From Sphaerulina vaccinii (taxonomy: Eukaryota; Ascomycota; Dothideomycetes; Mycosphaerellales; Mycosphaerellaceae), in the NCBI GenBank assembly GCA_022570795.1, contig JAKUDP010000002.1, positions 1,426,001 to 1,490,000 of the forward strand: 64,000 nt of DNA, written 5' to 3'. Below the pieces are notes generated by a model that did not search any database, was not told the DNA's origin, and saw only the letters and a list, made by a program, of their open reading frames with translations. Each line of letters starts with the position of its first letter. The stretch's first letter is position 1. Shown here piece after piece: positions 1 through 11,558 of this stretch. The translations under genes were made by a program, and so were the position numbers.

Positions 1-195
1 CGTTGGCAACATCGTCAGCGGGTACGTGGACATGATAAGTGTGTGTTCCGCAGAGAAAACTTTATCATGGACTCCGCGAGAGGTGCAGGGAGACGGCAAG
101 ATCCCAGATGCATGGGCCGGGTACGGTTTCGAATGGGGCATGACATTGGACGAGCCTGCCAGCAGGTGAGGACTATTCCATTCTTGAAGCTGATC

Positions 196-853
196 TCAAG
201 TCCACTTGTGGGAAGCATTCGGAATGAGCTTTTTCAGCATATCAATATGCAGTGCTTGTCCTTTCCGCTTCGCATCACGGACTTCAGGATTGTCGGCTAT
301 GGTCTGATTGTGACGACGTTGATTGTCACCGTAGACCACAGTATAGTCTGGCAGTTGTTCGTCCGCAGCAATCTCGCTCAGTGGAGCAATCTTGCAATGC
401 TGTTTCCATGTCAGCATGTACAGAATCGGCACTGTCTTATATGCACTCAGTAGAGTCATCCAATATTACCTTGCCAATCACAGCGCCTTCACCAATTCTT
501 GCCCTTGCCTCTATCACTGTACCATCGCCTATGCTCTTTGCTTCCACAACTGCGCCGGCTTCGATCACGACACCATCGCCAATGATCACATTACCTTCTC
601 CTTCAGCCACGCCGATAATTGTGGCTTCGCATATAACCGTGCTCTTGCCGATGTACACAATGCCATGCTCCGCCCTGATCTTGCAATGCGGATGCAGCAC
701 GCTGTCTTCGCACAACTCAACAGTATGGGACCCAGTGATCTGAGCCTTGTCAGAGATGACAGCCGAAGGATGTATCTTGCATGGAGGTTTCGCAATTGGC
801 TCCGCCGGAATTGTGGTCGAGCGTTTGGATGATGCGGGAGGACGAGAAGTCAT
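196..853 (-). CDS. DCTN6: Dynactin subunit 6 (p27-like)
   Basis: Likely the p27 subunit of the dynactin pointed-end complex, which helps dynein bind cargo on microtubules. Exon 1 (853-470) encodes a run of hexapeptide repeats with regularly spaced I/V residues (for example IGDGVVIEAGAVVEAKSIGD), the left-handed beta-helix of the p25/p27 family. Exon 2 (399-196) continues the helix with CKIAPLSEIAADEQLPDYTV and the VVYG motif, followed by the family's C-terminal helix (DMLKKLIPN). The 70-nt intron (469-400) starts GTAATA and has a CTGAC branch site and an AACAG acceptor. The join gives VIGK|HCKIAP and a 195-aa protein, normal for p27. The start is the first in-frame ATG. Family assignment is by motif reading only. 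Confidence 0.85.
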
Positions 854-1568
854 TGTGGCAACGTTGGTGAGAAAGATGTGGTATCGTGTCTGGGTGTCGA
901 GATGTGACGCGACAGAGGTGTTTCACTTGATGTTTCACGCTAGTACCGCGTCAACACGTGCTGACTTCACTTCTGCTCTTCCGGTTCAACTGTTCAACAC
1001 GAGAAGAAAGCTCGGTTGGTACTCGTGCCTGTGAGAAACGGTCCCACGGTGCTGTACTTTGCTTGAGAGTCTTGCCCTGGGCCTGACTGGATGTTGGTAC
1101 TGTATACCTCCTTGACTCAGGAGCCTTTGACTCACGAAAAGCCAGTAGGATATAGATGATGAATTCCTGGAGTCCGTCTGCAATGCTGGCGGCACTTCAA
1201 TTGATGATCCTACACCTGGTCAGTATACAGTAGTTATAGGCTGGCGAGACTCGAGATCATTATCGATGGAGTGGCTGACTTCGAGTCCTGAATCGCGTGC
1301 ATACCGCTCACAGAGTCCATCTCCAGCAATAGGTCGCAGCAGAGCCGGACTTCACACATGATTACTATCACCCGTAACGTGAATCGTTGCAGAGTGATGG
1401 CTGCTTCCGCAAGGTTATCATAAGACCACCCGTTCCTTCGATATTTTGTGTTATGACTAAGAATTCGTACTCGCTACTTCAAGCTGATGAGTCGTGCTTT
1501 TCATCTGACCTCGGCCGCATGAGTCTGCCATCAATTTATCCCATCACGACCATCAAGACATTCCAGAA
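854..1568. other. Intergenic region between DCTN6 and the bZIP gene
   Basis: About 715 bases between two divergently transcribed genes. It should contain both promoters. Only short frames without fungal-protein character occur here, and I saw no repeat or RNA gene. Confidence 0.5.
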
Positions 1569-3269
1569 ATGGCGCAAGCATCAAGTCAAGCTGCTCTGTT
1601 CCCATCGCATGGACCGCAAGCGATCAGCAACGGAGATGCGGCGCAAGCAGCAGCAGCAGTCACTGCTACAGCGGCCTTATCACAAGAACACATCCCGACG
1701 CCAAATGCCACGAATTCGCGCAAGAGACGTGCAACCGGCACTCCTGGCTCAAGAGGAGTGGCGAACCTGACGCCGGAACAGTTGACGAAGAAGCGCGCGA
1801 ACGATAGGGAAGCGCAAAGGGCAATACGAGAAAGAACGCGCAACACAATTGAGAGTTTGGAGCAGAGAATCAGAGAGTTGGAGAGCCAGCAGCCTTTCCA
1901 AGACTTGCAGCGCGTGGTGCAAGAGAGAGACAGAGCACTTGCAGAGTGCGAGGAACTACGTCGACGACTGGGAGCTGTTGCAGGCATCGCGGGAGCTGCA
2001 TCAGTCGCACCACCACCGCCTCCACAACAGCATCCCAGCCTAAATGGTACGTTTACATTCGATGAACTCATTGATTGTTCATCCTTACTCACAGACGACG
2101 ATATAGAGCTCGCGGCCTTGACGGCACAGCAGAGCCCGCTGCCCTCACTCAGTGCCCTGGGCCAGCAGAGCTTCTCGCAAGGTCAAGGGCAGCATTACAG
2201 TGAGCAGCAGCCACAGCAGAACTTACATCCGCAGCTCAGATCTCCAGGTGCCGACTCCGCGAGTCAGACGCCGCCCACAGGCAGCCTATCAGGGCCTATC
2301 TACCAGAATGGGGACAGCACGGGAAGGAATAACGAGCACACGGCGTCTCAGCACTACTCGCAGTCTCCTCCAGGGACACGGTATGGGCAGCACAGGCCGG
2401 CTTCACCACAGCAACAACACGCTACTAACGGAGATCGTCTTGGGCTCAGCTTCCTCCTTGATGGCACACAGCACCCTCAGCACTCCAGCGCGTCTTCAGT
2501 CGGATCATCAATTCCAGCTCAAGGTTCTACAGAGTCGCCCGCTTACGCTCGTATCACGAATCAAGGACCTGCATCTTGCCCATTGGATTCACTGCTCTTA
2601 GAGGCCTTCAGGAGCCGGCAAAAGATGATGCAAGATGGCGCGTCCATGAGCGAAGCTATCGGACCAGACTACCCAGCATTTGCAAGTATGGTCCAGCCAG
2701 GGGAAGGTCAGCAACGACCGCCATGCCATCAAGTGTCAGCTCTGCTCATTGACATACTGTCCAAATTCCCGGACGTGGAACAGCTGCCAGAGAAGGTGGC
2801 AGTCCTCTACATCATGTTTTTGGTCTTGCGCTGGCTCATTTGTCCCTGCGAGAAGTGCTACGAACGACTTCCAGAATGGTGCCGACCAACTGCGGTACAA
2901 CTGGAGAAGTCTCATGTCGCATGGGCCGACTATCTTCCATGGTATGAAAGCCTCCTTCAAGCTGAGCTCTTCGATTCATGGCACTGACAATATTTCAGGC
3001 CACACATGCGTTCACAACTTGCGCTTCAAGAAACCGAGGTCAAGTTTGAAGACTTTTTTGTCCCATACACGACCACTTTATCGCTGAATTGGCCCCTCCC
3101 TCCCGACTGCGTACTTATTCGATCGACAAGCAGCGATGGTGACACACTTGATCTCAATCCGGCATTCGAGCATCACCTACGAGACTTGCACAATTGGAGC
3201 TTGGGGCCGCGGTTCGCTCAGACGTTCCCTCATCTAGTGGATAGCACCGTGCGAATCAAGGATGCGTAG
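1569..3269 (+). CDS. bZIP transcription factor with C-terminal DUF3425 domain
   Basis: A 547-aa nuclear DNA-binding regulator. Residues about 74-95 are a bZIP basic region (KKRANDREAQRAIRERT), and residues 94-135 form the leucine zipper (IESLEQRIREL onward). A long Gln/Ser/Pro-rich middle follows, probably an activation or disordered region. The C-terminal third (PLDSLLLEAF, the VLRWLICP core, then LPWPHMRS) matches the DUF3425 domain found in many ascomycete bZIP proteins. Exon 1 is 1569-2941, the 57-nt intron is 2942-2998 (GTATGA..TTTCAG) and exon 2 is 2999-3269. The splice joins TG|G to restore LPWPHMR, the family's conserved boundary. The target genes cannot be read from sequence. Confidence 0.85.
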
Positions 3270-3620
3270 AATGCACTCGAGGAAGAGCTCAGTGTGTTTG
3301 ACTATGCCGACGGGCTTCGATGGATTGGTATGAATAAAGATGATTATATGATGACTGGGTAGCGAGGCGTTGGCGGGGATTCTTGATTTCGCGATGAAGC
3401 ATTACGAGTTGAAACAGGCGAGGATTGACATTGCTACATGAGGAGGATACCAACAAGAGCGGTTTAGCTCAGATTGTCATGCGCTATTCATGGCTGCGAT
3501 TGCAGCAATAGCCTTGACTATAGTATCTGCAGCTGAGAAAGATGACAGCCTTCATTCACCGCAATAACAGTGAAGACATTAGTGGAGTGTGCTCCGCCGC
3601 TGCGGGTAGTCCCTGCCACA
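3270..3620. other. Intergenic region
   Basis: About 350 bases between the bZIP stop and the first in-frame ATG of the LRR gene. No feature recognised. Upstream in-frame GTG codons exist but are not credible fungal starts. Confidence 0.4.
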
Positions 3621-5771
3621 ATGTGTAGTTGCGGATGCCTGCAGAATCGCGTGTTTGTAACCACAACAACGACATCCGCGCAATCGATTCACAAAACTCC
3701 GATGCCGAAACCACATCAAGACCTCTTCGACCGCGGACTGAAGAAAGTCCGCAGCGTTCTCGCGACCACCAACAAAGCCCACAAGAAGCACACGGACAGT
3801 CTCAATTGCGTCTCAACTCCTGACTTCTTCTGCGTCGGCCTCACTGGCGAGCGGTGGCAACCCGACAGCATGGGTAAATCAAACAAGTTCGATTACTCGA
3901 ATAGAACGAACGGCGGCGCGAAATTGGGCACCATCATTGGCAGAGATCTAGAGAAGGAGGCGGACAAGGTGGTGAGAGACGCGACGCGACGGGCGCGCAA
4001 ATCCAGCACTGGAAGCAGCATTAGTGGGGTCAGCAGCCTCGATCTCACCGAGGCTATCGTCCACACGCTCGAGATCAAGGCACCTTCGAAGCAGTTGGGA
4101 GATGAAGGAGCATGCGCGTTGGCAGCAGGGCTCGAGGTTGCGCTGAAAGCAGGCACTCGTTGCGCGGCGGTATTGCTCGAAGACCTCAACCTCAGCGACA
4201 ATGGCATCACTACGATCACGCTTGCACGACTTGCTCCGGTCATTCAGCTCGCACGATACGATCTCAAGACGCTCAATTTGACCAGCAATAGCATCAGAGT
4301 GGAGAGCGACCAGGAGGCCACGGAGTGGGAGACATTCCTAAGATCTTTCGAGCGCTGTCTAAAGCTAAGACGCCTAGATCTCAGCGGCAATACTGCACTC
4401 GGTCCACGTGCGCTCGAGATATTCGCGCGCGTCCACGCTCAGGAACCACAAATCAACCCGATGTCCAGCTCCAGCAACTTCTCGGTCATTTCGCTCGGTA
4501 ACGAGGAAACCTGCGATGCTGATGAGACACCTACAAGCGCATGCTTCGGAGATGCCATGACCGTTGGTGGTGTTGTCAAGCGCCGTTGCGGACTGCGAGG
4601 AATTCCATACCTCACATTCACAAACGTCGGTCTGAATGATACCGGTGCCCTGTGGCTGTCATACGTGCTTGAGGATCACCATTACCCAATTCAGCTGACG
4701 GACACATTGAACGCCACCGCAGCAAACTCCTGTATCAGAACCTATGCTCAGGAGGCGGGCTCTCTTGGTCTTGACTGGAACCCGAAAGAGCCGCTGCTTG
4801 GCAGAGACGGCTTGACGCTCCTGAAGAAGACAGAGGCTGTACGCCGGCAGAGCATGTTTGACGATGGCAGTATCATGGAGATATCGATGATCGAAAGCAT
4901 AGAGAGCACACAAGCACGTGCAGGCGACCGCCGAGCCAGCATACGATCAATCGCCACGACCGATGGCGGTGAACACGAGCTGTCTGAGCTGGAGAGCATT
5001 CGCATCAAGCTCATGCGTCATATCATCGCTGACAGAGGTATCATGGAAGTCGAGCTGTGGCGTGCTGGACTCCGTGCTGCCATATCCTCTACAGTCCTTA
5101 CCGGCCTTGGGCCTCGAGTGCGTGACCGCAACCCAGCAGTCTTCTACACTGGTCCGCCACGTTTCCACGTCAATGTGGCACCCAGTAGTCCAGTACAGGG
5201 CAAGGAGAATCGGCGACAAGCACCTGGCAGTATATCACACGGCTCACCTCAATCGAAGGATGCCGGGCGACATGGTACATACGCACAAACGCTCACGGTC
5301 AACACAAGCGTGGCAGCTGGCGAGCCTGAGTTAGTACTTACTGAGGTCACTAACACACCGACCACGCCCCGCATGATCTTCAAGCCACATCGCAAAGGCG
5401 CCTTTAGTGACGGCAGTGACTTGCAAGCTGTGAATCAGAAGTTAAACGGGCTGATCATTCGTGGACACGGTCCATATGACTTTGTGCGTTGGCAAGAGGA
5501 CACCATCGAGAGAAGAGGTGGCGTTGCTGCATTGCGCAATGCCAATGTGCCAAGCCAACTGCCAAAGCATCTCATGGATCGCATTGTGAGCTATGCAGTG
5601 AGTGAGCGGGAATGGAGCCTCCTCACCGAGAAGCAGCGGCGGAACGCATGCGCATGGGGTCAAGATCGGAACAACTTTGGTGCAAAGGAGTCGTGGAGGA
5701 AGATGCCGCAGTCTTCGCAGGTTCTCTCGTTGCTGGAGGCCATCGAGTGCCAGGACTATCAAGCTGCATAG
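3621..5771 (+). CDS. Leucine-rich repeat (RNI-like) protein, function unknown
   Basis: An uninterrupted frame of 716 aa from the first ATG. Residues about 125-275 carry ribonuclease-inhibitor-like LRRs: LEDLNLSDNGITTITL, LKTLNLTSNSIRV and LRRLDLSGN. A further repeat-like stretch (LTFTNVGLNDTGALWLSYVL) lies near residue 340. The rest is charged and Ser/Thr-rich, probably disordered, with a short hydrophilic C-terminal domain (LMDRIVSYAVSEREWSLLTE). No signal peptide or membrane segment is visible. LRRs of this type bind proteins, but I recognise no specific partner. The ATG at 3621 has A at -3. A second ATG at 3702 (PKPHQDLFDRG) would remove an odd Cys/Thr-rich leader, so the start is uncertain. 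Confidence 0.65.
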   Translation: MCSCGCLQNRVFVTTTTTSAQSIHKTPMPKPHQDLFDRGLKKVRSVLATTNKAHKKHTDSLNCVSTPDFFCVGLTGERWQPDSMGKSNKFDYSNRTNGGAKLGTIIGRDLEKEADKVVRDATRRARKSSTGSSISGVSSLDLTEAIVHTLEIKAPSKQLGDEGACALAAGLEVALKAGTRCAAVLLEDLNLSDNGITTITLARLAPVIQLARYDLKTLNLTSNSIRVESDQEATEWETFLRSFERCLKLRRLDLSGNTALGPRALEIFARVHAQEPQINPMSSSSNFSVISLGNEETCDADETPTSACFGDAMTVGGVVKRRCGLRGIPYLTFTNVGLNDTGALWLSYVLEDHHYPIQLTDTLNATAANSCIRTYAQEAGSLGLDWNPKEPLLGRDGLTLLKKTEAVRRQSMFDDGSIMEISMIESIESTQARAGDRRASIRSIATTDGGEHELSELESIRIKLMRHIIADRGIMEVELWRAGLRAAISSTVLTGLGPRVRDRNPAVFYTGPPRFHVNVAPSSPVQGKENRRQAPGSISHGSPQSKDAGRHGTYAQTLTVNTSVAAGEPELVLTEVTNTPTTPRMIFKPHRKGAFSDGSDLQAVNQKLNGLIIRGHGPYDFVRWQEDTIERRGGVAALRNANVPSQLPKHLMDRIVSYAVSEREWSLLTEKQRRNACAWGQDRNNFGAKESWRKMPQSSQVLSLLEAIECQDYQAA

Positions 5772-6023
5772 GCATTGCCCATACTCCGTGCGAAGTCTAC
5801 AGAAGTCATGACCAAGAGGTGAATTGTGGGTACTAGGTTGACGGCAACTGGCATTGAGACCGGAACAGATCGAAGACAGAGAGGTAAAGCGCGTGCCGAT
5901 AGTCTCGAAAACGTGGTGAAACGTGAATTGACTTCTCGTACTTGGTTCATGTGTCGTGCCACTCTCCACAAGCACCTCTGCCCTCCCAAAGCCCACCATT
6001 CGCGGCAAGTTTTGCATCACTCT

Positions 6024-7755
6024 TCAAACCTTCTCGTTTTGGTGCACTGTCTGCTTCGGCTGAAGTCCAGCTGCAGCTTTTACCTCCTCATCGTTGTCGA
6101 TGAATGCCTTGTCGCCAAAAGCTATTGCCATCTCTTCGAGAGTGTGGCCGGCTGTCTCCACATAGTAGAAGTACGCCAACCCGGCAGAAAACAGACAGAA
6201 CCCGGCAATGACAAGATAGAAGTAACCTCCAATACCAGCGAATGCATCAGGACTGACCATGCCAATGATGAAGTTGAAGACCCAGTTACTAGCAGTAGCA
6301 AGCGCCATTCCTTTGCTGCGACTGCGAAGCGGGAAGATCTCAGCTGGAATGAGCCATGGCATTGGTCCCCACGTGAAGCCATAAACCACATTGTAGAGCA
6401 TAACGAATGCGTACTGTCCTTCGGCCTTGACATTGATTCCTAGGGAGGCTTCCTTGAAAGCACAAACAATCGCAAGCATAACTGCCATTATCACACCGCC
6501 CAGAATGAGGAGTGGTTTACGTCCCCAATGATCAGCGAGCCACCATGTCGTGATTGTAGCGGCCGTATATGGTATAGCGTTGGCAGCAGTTCGAAGCAGA
6601 GATTCTTTGTTGGTGAAGCCGGCGGCTGCTAGTGTTGATGGCAAGTAGAAACTGATGATGTTGATGCCGTTGAGCTGGGCGAACATCTGGACGGTAATGC
6701 CGACGATTGTGCGTTTCCGGTATGTCGTGAACATGTCGAGCCAGCCACAAGATCCCAGCGTGTCCTCGTATGCTACAGCTTCGCGAATCTCCAGGAATGT
6801 TGCTTGCACCTTTGGACTTGAGGTATTTCCATTATCATGCAGGTCTGCGAGAACTTGCAAGCTCTCTTTCCAGAAGCCTTGCTTTGCCAACCATCTTGGT
6901 GTCTCAGGGAGGAAGAAGCTCATCGCCATCAGGAAGCCAGCCAGGACGATTTGAACAATGAATGGTCCTTTCCAACTCAGCTGAGGTGAGGATTCGACCA
7001 GAAAGTAGAAGCCATAGTTAACCCAGCATGATAACATGTAACCAGCGATGAAGGAAGTGTATTCAATGCCCACCATTAGGCCTCTCCTGTGGTTCTCCGC
7101 GATCTCCGTTTGAATGATTGGCACAGTCATTGACAAAATGCCTGTTCCGACACCTTGGATCGTTCGGCCCGCCACGTAGACTGCGAAGTTGGGAGCGAAC
7201 ATCTGCATGAACGCGCTGAAGAGGTAGATGAAGCCACCAACGCGAACGCACTTCTTTCTGCCAATCATGTCGCCTAGCCGACCGGCAATGAGAGCTCCAA
7301 CCGCGGCAGAGGCTTGGAGACAGGCGACTGATATACCCGTGATCGATGGGTTGACCATATCAGTGGTCCCGTTCGCGCCTCCGTAGTCACGAAAGAAGCG
7401 AGTGACGAACACTGGGTTGACGAGCAGGCCCGACATGATACCTGCGACGTGAATGTTAGCTCACGTCAAGACCTGTGCTCCATGCGCTGGATCTTGCGGA
7501 GTGAAAGTCTAATTTCAACATACCTGAGTTGTAACCAAACAACGAATCACCTAGCGATCCAAATGCACATGTCGTATAGAGCAGTGCTTTGCCCTTGAAT
7601 GGATATCGCGATGTGATCTTGTTCGGCCTCAGCTTTGCTTCGAGCCATGAGCTTCCAGGTCGAGGGCCATTGCTATTCTCCGGAACAGCCATCATTTGCT
7701 CTTGAACGTGCTCAGAGACAACTGAGCCCTTGCGAATGTCCATTGAGGGCGACAT
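6024..7755 (-). CDS. MFS sugar-porter family transporter
   Basis: A plasma-membrane proton-coupled uptake carrier of the sugar porter family, about 549 aa with 12 predicted membrane segments. Visible signatures are RLGDMIGRKK after TM2, GRTIQGVGTGI in TM4, PETPRWL before the central loop, QLNGINIISFYLP in TM7 and PAEIFPLRSRSKG near TM10. Exon 1 is 7755-7524, the intron is 7523-7442 (82 nt, GTATGT..CGCAG) and exon 2 is 7441-6024. The join restores FGYNSGIMSGLL, the family's TM1 motif. The upstream frame begins at a GTG, so I took the ATG at 7755; 7743 is an alternative. Substrate is unknown: a sugar or an aromatic acid such as quinate are both possible. It lies downstream of a Zn2Cys6 regulator on the same strand. 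Confidence 0.85.
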
Positions 7756-8492
7756 AGCTGTGTTGCAAGCTTGTCCAGTGGGCGAGATTGAAAGGTAAGA
7801 TGTCGTTTCGCCCCAGTCCTTGTCGACCACGTGAGAGTCGCGAGGCTGATGAGTTTGTGTTCCAAAGATCTGGGGAAGCTATGAGCCTTATGTACCTGGA
7901 AGGCTGGTCCTGCTGACCATGTCAACATCGTGTCTACCATGTACTTGTGGAGTAAACTGGAGACGCTTGGAGTCTCCACAAACCTTCATTGTCAATGCTC
8001 AGCAGAGAAGAAGAAGTCGGCCCTAACTAGAGTCGGCTCGCATTCATTCGCATTCGTAGAAGAAAGTTGACTTGGTTGGTGGATGTGAAGTTCTAAGCTT
8101 CCCGAACAGGAAACGCCATCATACGGTTCCGGCGGATGTCTCCTCGGAACCTGAAAATCTTCCTCAGGCATGCAGCAGCCGGTGGGTGGCGTACACTACT
8201 GTATGGAAGTTGAGTCGAGATTGCTGGGACCTCCTCTGATATTGATCGCTCATCTCATTGCATGCGATACCATGCAGGTCAGAGTCCAGACTCGATCAGA
8301 ACTCAGGCTGTAAACTGAAAAGCTCGCCGTGAGCCTGCTGACAGATCGCAAGCTGTTGGTCAGAAGTTGATTACCAGTATCGTAAGCATTGATCATACAA
8401 GAAATACGCTTGTGATAGCGGGACAATGTAGGGATAGCAAGACGCTAGTCTAGCGACGCTGGCAATGACATTTCGCCCTCAGTGAGATCCAC
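7756..8492. other. Promoter region of the MFS transporter and 3' flank of the Zn2Cys6 gene
   Basis: About 740 bases with no credible coding frame. It should contain the transporter promoter. No specific motif recognised with confidence. Confidence 0.4.
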
Positions 8493-11018
8493 TCATATAG
8501 GGTCGAACAGGTTGTCCCACATGGGGTCCCATATCCAGTGCATGCCATTATCGTCCATGCCAAAGTCAATGGTGGCATTGGCGAGATCAAGATCCGGTGC
8601 TGAATAGACATAATTGCCACCGCTTGTGTTGGCTTCTGCGCTCTGATTGTCAATAGTAGCCGCACGGCTGTTTCTCTGCGAACTTGAGCCACTGCCATAG
8701 AGGCCTGAGTCGTGCGTCGCCCCGGTAAATGCTAGGGATTGTTAGTCAAGCATGATCCTAGTGTACAGTGTCTATGCATACCTCTTTGTACACTTTCCAG
8801 TCCGTGTTGCAGGCGTGCTCTGCTGTCCGGCTCCTGACGAGCTTGTTGTATTGGCTCGGCTTCATTTTGGGAGACGAGCCCAGTCCACAACGGTAAGCTT
8901 AGCGCATCTCGGACCGATAGTTGTTCTGTCCCTATCTGCTGGGGATCGAATGATGGGCCAGTCTGTTCGAAAGTTGGAGCAAGTAAAGCATCAGACTCTC
9001 GAGCTATAAGGAGCTCGATCAGGCTTCGCAGTACTTCCGCACTCTGGTGAGACAGCACCGCGCGATGTCCTAGAGCAACTTGTAGTCGATATATGCGAGC
9101 TACAGCTCGCTTCGCCTCTTGTGCTCGATCGGATAGCGGGCTGGAAAGTGCCATGACGATAAGCACAACCGCGGCATTGAACAGGTTGATGGCCAGAAAA
9201 GTGATCAGATGCCCATCCGTAGCATGTTGTGCCATCTGGGGAAGCTCTGTGATCTTCGCTGTGCGCACAGCAGCAAACCACAACTGCTCGTGGCTCGAAG
9301 ATTCTCTAGACACCGATCTCGTATTGCTGGGCCGAGACAAGAAGCTGTTCTCCGAAGTAGGCTCGGTTCCAGCATTGGACTGGTTGCCGTCAAATGTATG
9401 TGGCGAGCTTTCGGCTAGCACGCTGTCAAGTCGTTGTTTCATGAACGGACGATGTAAAATTAGGATCAGGGAATCGAACGTGAGATATAGTGACAGCGAC
9501 TGCAAGCGATGAGCCTCGTCTTGTGGTGACAATGCTGCAGGCCAGTCATCGTTAGCCTCTAGCCGCAGATGTGTCGGCAACTTCTCACGCCAGAGGAAGA
9601 GCTGAGATGTCACACTGTTGACAAGTGCGAGATACTGCTCAGCAGTCTTCAGATGATCGTCGGTGGGTGCTCGATATACTCTCTCGATCGCCGGAGAAGC
9701 AATTTGGTACAGACTGTTCAGTTCCCGCTGATACGGTGTATAGCATATCCGCTGTTGCTCGTCGGTACCGCTGAATTGCGGATCTTCGTCCACGTTATCC
9801 GGTTGTTCGACACTGCAAACCTGTTCACTAATGCCTAGCGGTCGTCCATAGTTGATACTGGCGAAGCGATCCCACGTGTAGATTGTCCACCAGACTCTTT
9901 TGCGTTCTTCGCGGTCTAGGTCAAACGCCCGTGATGTTGCTTGGTGCAGACCTATCGACTGTGCTGCCTTGATCGTGGCACCAAGTAATGAGAACGAAAG
10001 ATTTGGCCGGCCATGATATACGTAATAGGATCCGAGGAGAATAAGAGTTTGTATCGCAGTAATCGATCGTTGATCCATAATGTGCACAATTTGGGACTCT
10101 GCATTGATTATCATCTTCTGGCTGAGAGAAAGCCACGAACGACTGGCAGGATCAGAGCCATTGTGTATCTTGTGAGATTTGTACCACGCGGCAAGACCAA
10201 AGATAGTCGAGAGAAGCAGTAAGAACGGCTTCTCAGCAGCAGCGGCATTTCCAGAACGAACAGCGTCTATAGCCATTCGAAACTTAGGTTCCAGCACGAC
10301 CAGCGAGAACCAGTGGATGGAGTCAAAGTATTCGTCCAGGAGCTCATCAAAGGTCTCTAGATCAGGCAATGGATGCGTCAGGAACGAAGCAGTCGAAGCA
10401 ATTTGAGTTGTAGATTGCGCAAGTGGACTGTCATTGGTACCTGGAATGGCATCGACGGCGTATTCTATAGTCCGCTGCCTCTGTAGGGTATTGATCTGTC
10501 ACAGGTAAGTTTATGGACGGTGTAACGAGCGATCTCCGCTCTACCTGGCTTTGGGTTACCTTTCGTGCGATGCTGATCGTGGTCTCGCCATTCACGTCTC
10601 TGAAGTCTGGTGAGTCAATCGAGCTCGGAGAGTCACGACTCTGTTGTCGCAGTGCTCTGTCCTCGACTTTTTGCTGCTCGACTGTGCGATTACGAGGCCC
10701 AGTAGACATGTGCAGTTCAGATACATGCCGTTTTCGCTTGTTGTGTTGAGGCACCGCTGAAGCTGCAGAATTTGACGAAACTCGAGGCGTAGTCTTGTTG
10801 GCAGCGCCGCTTCGAGGGTCGCTGGTCGAACATACCGCACTGGCACGTAGACATAGCGAGCATGGTCTATATGCGTCGCACTATGCAATTGATCAGTCTC
10901 ATTGTCATCACAGCGTGTTTGCAGGACTTACGCGACTCTTGTTTCGCTTGCATCTGTCGCATGCTCTGTTGACTCTGGTCGGCAGCGGCACTGCAGGCAT
11001 TTGCATCATTTGCTGCAT
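8493..11018 (-). CDS. Zn2Cys6 transcription factor with fungal-specific TF domain
   Basis: A 786-aa regulator rebuilt from four exons: 11018-10932, 10880-10560, 10495-8782 and 8731-8493, with introns of 51, 64 and 50 nt. Splicing exons 1 and 2 completes a perfect binuclear zinc cluster, Cys20-x2-Cys23-x6-Cys30-x5-Cys36-x2-Cys39-x6-Cys46 (CDRCKRNKSR|CDAYRPCSLC). A basic Ser-rich linker follows. Exon 3 opens with INTLQRQRTIEYAV and carries the fungal-specific TF middle homology region (ERKRVWWTIYTWDRFASINYGRP). The last exon ends in an acidic, aromatic tail (MHWIWDPMWDNLFDPI), a likely activation segment. The ATG at 11018 has A at -3, but an in-frame ATG at 11180 cannot be excluded. It is divergent from the FAD monooxygenase and upstream of the transporter, so it may regulate both (inference). 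Confidence 0.88.
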
Positions 11019-11558
11019 CTTGAAAGATTGTGCCACACCATGGTTGTGGTGGCGAGTCGCGAAGGTCCACGTGAGAGGAGAGACTGAGCTCAATAGTATC
11101 GCCGCTGGTCTCCGGGAATAGACGGCCAGATCTGTGGCATAGCTACTTCTATCTCTATCAACCAGCCTCTGCCATAGCATGACTGGGACCCATGGCTGGC
11201 ATCATATTGACTTTCGAGGATGACATGTCTTGCTTGACTCTTGTTTGAAGACATACGAGCAAAGCCTCAACCGAGTTCGATTGCGCCAAGATGTGCGTGG
11301 ACGTACGCACAAGCATGACCATATATACTGCTATTTCGCTTACTTTCTAGCCGACACTAGCTAGTCTCCGTATATCAGTCAGCATGATCACGATCCTCCG
11401 AAGCTGAAATTCGGTAATCTGTGTGGAACAAGATGGCCCTAGCCTGCGTTCAGAGCGAGCTGATTATGTGGCCTAGCGAATGGTAGTCGCAGATATAAGT
11501 ACATGGCAGAACCCTGCTAACCCTTCACACATCTGTTCCAGGTTCAAACCTCGATAAC
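11019..11558. promoter_or_regulatory. Divergent promoter between Zn2Cys6 regulator and FAD monooxygenase
   Basis: 540 bases between two divergent starts. A TATA-like GATATAAG lies at 11492-11499, about 60 bases before the monooxygenase ATG. Two everted CCG/CGG pairs are visible: CCG at 11112-11114 with CGG at 11123-11125 (8-base gap), and CCG at 11398-11400 with CGG at 11412-11414 (11-base gap). Zn2Cys6 proteins commonly bind paired CGG triplets, so these are candidate self-regulatory or target sites. Chance occurrence is also possible. Confidence 0.35.

Noticed and set aside
1586..2092. Minus-strand frame opposite the bZIP gene
   Set aside because: Its Ser/Ala/Gly-rich sequence is the complement of the bZIP low-complexity coding region.
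3570..3620. Upstream extension of the LRR protein to 3570
   Set aside because: The first codon is GTG; the first in-frame ATG is at 3621.
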